DNA of 64,000 nt from Glebionis coronaria (lineage: Eukaryota; Streptophyta; Magnoliopsida; Asterales; Asteraceae). The DNA lies in contig CM046878.1 in assembly GCA_025667525.1 (NCBI GenBank), forward strand, positions 98,967,237 through 99,031,236, given 5' to 3'. The notes under the pieces were generated by a model. It ran no database searches. It saw only the letters and a list, made by a program, of their open reading frames with translations, and had not been told where the DNA came from. The translations under genes and the position numbers were made by a program. Shown piece by piece: positions 57,935-64,000 of this stretch. Every line of letters begins with the position of its first letter. The first letter of the stretch is position 1.

Positions 57935-57984
57935 GGCCTATTAGCTCAGCTGGTTAGAGCGTCGTGCTAATAACGCGAAGGTCG
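57935..57984 (+). pseudogene. Truncated tRNA-Ile(AAU) gene
   Basis: The first 50 bases match a eukaryotic tRNA-Ile: 5' acceptor strand GGCCTAT, D-arm with A-box TAGCTCAGCTGG, anticodon arm with loop TGCTAATAACG (anticodon AAU) and the variable loop. The T-arm with its B-box and the 3' acceptor strand are absent: the sequence turns to TTGTTTTAGC. It cannot fold into a complete tRNA. Confidence 0.8.
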
Positions 57985-58589
57985 TTGTTTTAGCTTTATG
58001 TATCCTGTTATTAGCTTGAAATACTTGTTTTAAACTTGCTTATATATAAACTGAGTCATTTTTTTGCTTTTCTATATGGCTATATGCCACAACCTATATA
58101 TATAGATACGTACTATGGCCATATTCCACCCACAGATAGTTACTTTGTGGCTAAAGGGTGTTGGTGATCTGGTCAGGACACTAACGGTACATACCCCTGT
58201 TACACCAACATGCAACACCAAAATGTGTGGCCAAATCTAATTCCCGTCATTCTAGGGCAGTGCCGAAGTATCGGTCACAATAATGTTAAGTTGACGGAAC
58301 GAGGTGGCCTGGTTAATTAAGATTATATCAAAATCATATCTAACATATAATATCATTGTATATTTATATCAATACATTATATGTCGACAGACGAAAAATG
58401 AATCTGATTTTATGGTGTTGTATTGTGTTTATTAAATTTGAATATGGTGATGTATAGTTGAGTAGTTAACTAGTTTGAGCCGATTTGACTATATATGAAA
58501 AGTAACGCAACTGGTTAAGGTTTAGGTATTTCAAAAATAGGAAGTAAGCCTGATGACTGTATGTGAATGTGGTGAAGTTATTTAATAAC
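57985..58589. other. Non-coding stretch
   Basis: No coding frame or clear repeat recognised. Confidence 0.35.
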
Positions 58590-61559
58590 TTCTTAAATAG
58601 ATTAATATATTCAAATCATCATGTATTTTAAGCATGATATAAATACAACACGACACACATGAAAATTTCTCAAACCAGATTTAGATTTCTTCATGTCCTA
58701 AATATCCATGTAAACTTACTACATGACATATTACGTTGTATTTCCACCGCATAAATAAATAAATTTATTTGTTCCAAGGTTATTTTCATCTTATTTTCTA
58801 AATCTCCAAAGCAAAGTTTCATCTCAAATATAAACCAAATCAACATTTAATTTGAATGAGAACTTACTTTCTTACATGTCTATTTGACACATATAATTAA
58901 GAAAATAACCATAATACTCCCACTAGCTTTTATGAATACTTAAAAATAATCTTATTCAAATTTAAATCCAATCTTGGATTTCAAATTAAACATAAGAATA
59001 ATCTTCTAGATGCATGCTTTTATCCATTAATAGATAATTGCATTTTGTACTTTTCCAAAGATTTATATTTTGAAGTAATAAACTCATTTCGATTACTTAA
59101 GTCCCTTCTCAAGTAGTCATTCAAGAAATAGTTCACACATATCCAAATTTGTCAATTTAAAATATGACCATCAAAATCTTTATACATTTAATGTGTTTAG
59201 GAAAGAATACTCAATCACAATTAATTACTTAAGTGTGATTAATAAACTATTCATAATACATACATTAAATATGTGTACAATTTTGTCCATATAATTTCGA
59301 CACTAAGATTAAACCACTACAATTGGCGTTTTTCTTCCTTTGACGAAACTCATCTCCAATTTCTAGTCAAACTATTTAAGATAAAACAAATCTAAAATTG
59401 ATTATCTTATTGGACAACATTTATAACAATCATAGTATGAGTAGTTTACCCAAAACAATATTTGGTAACAAATCACAACAATTATTTGTAACTCATAATT
59501 CTCAGCATATAAATCGCATATCCGAGATATCCTTACGGACCTATGACGTAAATTCCTTTATCTTGAGAGTTAGCTTTTACACGTCTACCTCATGATAATT
59601 ACTAGTGTATTTTAGAAGATCATGTATCTTGTAATTTTATCTTTCAAGATCAAAACTCCCACTTGCTTTTAGTAATTTAAAATTACTCTTTAAATACATA
59701 GCAAATAGATCAACACTCCAACGTTATCTATATGGGACACTACAAAACACAATGACAGTTCCATATTCTTTATTTTCTAAACAATCCACTTCATAAGTAG
59801 TTTAGCAAAATCCGAACTCCATTTAAGATATAACGTGATTCATCACATTCCATATATAATGGTATCTTATTAATCTTCTTAGCTCAAGTCATACTCAACT
59901 TTCTAACCTTGATATCTTTTGGAAGAAAAGGAAGATATAGTTATCTTGAATCAATCATCACCATCAAATTGAGAATTTTGATTCTCCTAATGAACATACC
60001 ATATCAATGATGTATTTCATTTAGGAAAATATTGTAAGTCAATCTTAACAATGTTTAAGATAAATATATATCTTTAGGCTTACCATATACCAACTAAATC
60101 ATCTTAATAGTATAATAGATTTCCTAACCATTTTGCATGCTTTATAACTCAAGTACTTTTAATACAAAGTCATTTCATAAAAGTTATAAGTCCATTACAC
60201 GTTACATGTATATGTCTTTAGTGAAATAGAGACAATACATTAACGTCTTACTTTATATTATACGTCTTTCAAGACTTTATGTTTGTGACTTTATTCAATA
60301 AATCATAAACATGTATAACTAAAGTAATCATGAACACCACTAGGTTTCGTTAATCTTTTCAAGTTAATTCACTACTATACAATTATATGAACACCACTAG
60401 GTTTCATTAGTAGTATAAGATTACTCTATGTATCTTATGTCATTCAAGGAATTTTTCCATTTTAAGAAACTTCAAAACATTCCACGCCCGATCTTACGAC
60501 ATGTGGATATTTTACCCTTGAGTTTACAATTTAGTCCAAGCTCTTACATGACTAAATCAAAACAACAAGTGTTTCTTAAAGTGAATGATATATATACTTT
60601 TAAGTAGTCTTCTAATCATATTGACACATGATCTAAATATTAATTAGATTGTTTAGTCTCTTATCTTAAAGACAAAAGAATCATATCTTTATGAGTTGTT
60701 TCTTGCACACAATGTTCATTTCTCCCACTTGTGCATGGAACAACATCATATATAAGATAAACATCACGTCTAACGTTCGTCTATACAAAATATGATTGTG
60801 CCACATATATTAGCTTTTACAAGTAGATGTAGAATCACTTAATCAACAAGAATCAGTACATAACTATCTTTGAAGATATTAGTGTCAACAATTCGAAAGT
60901 AATTATCTTAGGACATACTAAAGATAACATGGGTTATTACCAAGACAACAAAGCTTGTAACTCCCACTGACTTAGAGAATGTTTTAATAGACTCAAAATC
61001 AGTAATACAACACAATTCTCCAACTGAACTTGACAACATTGAAAATGTTTCATAATCGGTGAAAATAATTAGTGTTGTGTTTACTTTCTTTCACTTTTGA
61101 AAAACACATTCGCAACAATTACTTATAGTGTTTAAGAGTGTACTCTACTTCGTAAATGATGACTTATCCATCAATTGCTTTTAACTTGAAAGACTTGACA
61201 TGCAATTTCTTCCTTAATAGATCTACCAACCCCACAATGGTATGTAGTGCCTATAAATGGTCAAAGCACAACTACTAGACAAATATGCTAGTTTGCCTTA
61301 TAACCAATTTGCGGTAACTTTTAATAACTCAAAATATGCACTTTTCTTAACTATTAAAGTTTGCTATGAGTTACGGATTTGAATTTGACATTTCTAAAAT
61401 CCTTATTACTCCTTCTTCACTCATGGAAAAGAGTTTAGGTTTATCTTTTCATTGTGAATTGACTCTATCCTCAACCATATGGTTTGTAGATCAATAAATG
61501 AATAAACCACGTTTATAGTGTAACGTTGCATTAATACATTTGTAAAAGAATTTACAAAA
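58590..61559 (-). pseudogene. Element I decayed copia pol interior
   Basis: No open frames remain. On the minus strand 58880-58945 still reads like the RT region of element D: a KASGSIMVIFLII-like string followed by CVK-stop where D has LYVDD. 59000-59060 matches the nucleotide order of D near 23340-23400 (GATGCATGCTT...TTAATAGAT). The span to the leader at 61560 is close to the distance in D, so this is probably the remains of its pol and gag with heavy substitution and deletion. Confidence 0.4.
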
Positions 61560-63213
61560 TTCAATTTTAGTATTTTCGATAATACCATTCAAGAAAATAA
61601 AATTACCCCGGTAATAAAAACCATAGTATTTTCCTTGAAAACTAGAATCCAAAATGACATAACTTCATCACATCAGTTGATCTGCTAGCAATGAAAGTAT
61701 TCAAGATGGTAACTTGTCGAACAATAATTGACAAACAAATTTGCAATTTCTAGACATTTAAGGGATTTACATTGCCAAAAGTCATTTTGCATTGTAAACA
61801 TGTTTCATCCCTTCTTTATGCCTTAAGTTTCCAGATCTCACTGAGTAACTCAATTAAGTCGACTAATCTAAAGAACGTAAAACCTTCATGTGCAATCTTA
61901 TTCAGTCATGAAGTTTTCTCTCCATTACAACATCGTCCGATATCTTATATGACGACAATTGTAACTTCAAGTGTTCGTCAATTAGAGGGCATATGACTTA
62001 AATTTTAGGGTATAGATTTTGGTGTCAAAATCATGTATGGAGAAGCATGCATACATCTCCATAACATAAGTTTAATAAAACGTTTAGTAAACTTTTTGTT
62101 GAGACTAAAAGTTCATCATATACTTGCAAGTTGAAGTATTGGTTAAACCAATTAAAGATTTTACACACAACTAAATTCACACCGTACTTTTTCTAGAACT
62201 TAGTTATAGCACAAAGCAATAACCTTATTCATTGTGTTTCGGATGTGAGTTAATGTAGTTAAATCAACCTTGAAGAATTATACCAATAACAACCGTAGGT
62301 AATTCCAATTTTGACGCACAGGCGAGCCGGGAATTTGGTCAGCGCTGAAGCATAACACCTCTTTCCTTAACCGGGTACATGACCAGCGGTGCGTTATACC
62401 CACTTTATAGTTTGTCAAAATTGAGTAGGCCGTTAAGTTGCTATTGTAATTCTAATCAACACAAATCATATGTAATTTAGATCTCAAAACAATTCATTTA
62501 TTTTAATATGATTTAGTCCATATTAATTTTTCTTGTAAAAAATTACCCTTGTTTACAACATACAATTAAAACAAAACGTATGAAAACAAGTAGGTACAAA
62601 AAAAAAACTAAATCATAGACACATAATAACAATTTATATGTGCAATAAATAAATCAAATAGCCACATGCATATGATTTATTCAATAAATAATATCAAATC
62701 TAGGTTTTTATATACATATAAAAGTCTTCCCTAATTTTAGATTTATTGAATCAAATAAAGCATGTAGCAAAACACGTAACAATTACCACATAAAACATAT
62801 GATCCATGAAAAACATGCATGTTCATCACGGATCTCCCACATATCTTAACAATTAAATCTCTAGGGATCGAAACATGAATTTACACAACATAGCAATTAA
62901 TCATGCAATTCATCAAAATTCCACCCAAATCACTTAACAATTTAATTAAATCACTACGGATCGTAACCACGCATGACATAACAATTAATTCATGCATACA
63001 TCTAAAGTTAATTACCATGTAATTTTAGGATTTACAAAAAAAAATTATTATAAAAAAAAATCGGCATAGCCGATTTTAAAAAACAATAAAAACAAAACCC
63101 TAATTTTTATAAAACCTAAAAAACAACATGTAATTTTTAACACAAATCAATATTAGTTAAAAAACTTTAGATCTTGATAATTATAATCATGTTAAAACGG
63201 CTCTCGATGCCAC
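61560..63213 (-). other. Element I leader
   Basis: Colinear with the leaders of D and E, including the GC-rich block (about 62305-62405) and the antisense frame (61772-61996). The gag start and the splice acceptor next to it are lost at the left end. Next to the LTR the primer region reads GTGGCATCGAGAGCC on the minus strand, as in E. 62640-62950 has extra copies of ATGCATGT...ACGGATC-like blocks. Confidence 0.75.
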
Positions 63214-64000
63214 TGAAGGTTTATATAGTTCATAACAATTATTTAAAACCCTAATATGGATCAAAGCACATACAGCGGAAGCAAATTAACAAGATCATTA
63301 ATTTAACACAATTATAATTAATCAAGATTAGGTTTACATACCTTTATCCTAGCAAGATCCACAAGACGATGGAACAAACGGCAACTAGGGTTGATCACGA
63401 ACACCACCAAGAATATAGTCTAAAGTAAGACTATATCACGTTCTTGTACACACGTAATACGACGAGTTAACCGTGAGTCTAGCACGAACAAACCGAGTTT
63501 CAACGCTTATGGAATATTTACCCAACAACCCTAGAGAGGGGCTAGGACTAGATAATATTAAATAGCAATAACCGAAAACCAAAACCCTAAAATAAGGGGT
63601 GTTTGGCCGGCGATCAAAAGGCAAGAGGAAGAGAGATTGTGTGTAATTTGTGAAGGCTAGGGGTTTGTTTATACAGGCTTGACAAAACTTGGTCTCCAAG
63701 CAATAAACAAAATAGGAAAGAAAATCTTTGATTTCCTTCCTCTTTTTCCCTTTGGCCGACGACCCACAAGCCCATCCAAGGGCTTCCGGAACTTTTCCTT
63801 TCTCCTTCTTTTAGCTTCTATTTAATTCCATAACGATCGTTTAATCTTAACTTTTATTTATCAACGATCGTTAGTTAAGCTTTGGTTTGATTTAATAAAT
63901 ATAATAAATATATTTAATAAATAAATTAACCCTTTACGTTATGTGTGCAATCCCGTGATCTCAAGTTCGATCCTATCTCACGACTATTAATTTTAAGTCC
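63214..64000 (-). repeat. Element I 5' LTR, cut by window end
   Basis: Matches the LTRs of D and E in order and ends TTAAGTCC about a dozen bases before the expected LTR tip, so the element's outer end lies just outside the window. The splice donor motif (ACATACCTTT on plus) is kept near 63338. Confidence 0.88.

Noticed and set aside
60895..60965. Plus-strand string resembling copia LGYPKDNMGYY
   Set aside because: It is on the opposite strand to the better RT match of element I and has no flanking similarity; taken as coincidence.

Overview
This is a plant nuclear, repeat-rich window, most likely from a eudicot. Supporting signs are Ty1/copia and Ty3/gypsy LTR retrotransposons with plant-type priming sites, Stowaway, Mutator, hAT-like and CACTA-like DNA elements, GT-AG introns, and decayed F-box gene exons. 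The species cannot be named from the sequence; an asterid origin is only an impression. Roughly four fifths of the 64 kb is transposable-element sequence. No complete, clearly functional host gene is visible.

Layout. (1) 1-629 and 12180-14830 hold two decayed minus-strand copies of one F-box gene. (2) Between them, 930-10683 is element A, a minus-strand gag-only LTR element. A recent copia element B (4030-9859, plus) is inserted inside its gag, and a small hAT-like element (983-1440) sits in its left LTR. (3) 15289-18834 is a Mutator-like element (10-bp target-site duplication, TSD) with two convergent genes and about 35 copies of a CATGCATG-centred palindrome. (4) 19140-20304 holds SINE-like, foldback and Stowaway elements. 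(5) 20312-34752 is a four-level nest: Mutator-type element G contains TIR element H, which contains chromovirus C, which contains copia D (minus). (6) 34753-36921 holds MITEs and an unidentified gene fragment. (7) 36922-47406 is an Athila-like gypsy element F with large repeat-bearing LTRs. (8) 47480-55399 is copia element E, same family as D but on the plus strand. (9) 55400-58590 has a MITE, a CACTA-like end with a transposase-like exon, and half of a tRNA-Ile gene. (10) 58590-64000 is a third, badly decayed minus-strand member (I) of the D/E family, cut by the window end inside its LTR.

How they work together. Every retroelement here is disabled: stop codons and lost catalytic Asp residues in B, RNase H and integrase damage in C, one gag frameshift in D, loss of the integrase core in F, many stops in E. 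Any movement would need proteins supplied in trans. The strongest candidates for new biology are: the palindrome (RY-type) arrays and convergent gene pair of the Mutator-like element, including an intact two-exon 95-residue reading frame; a conserved splice donor in the LTR and acceptor next to the gag start in the D/E family, which would remove the primer-binding site from a spliced RNA; a conserved GC-rich repeat block in the same leader; and the CCGGA-rich repeat array with several polypurine tracts in element F.
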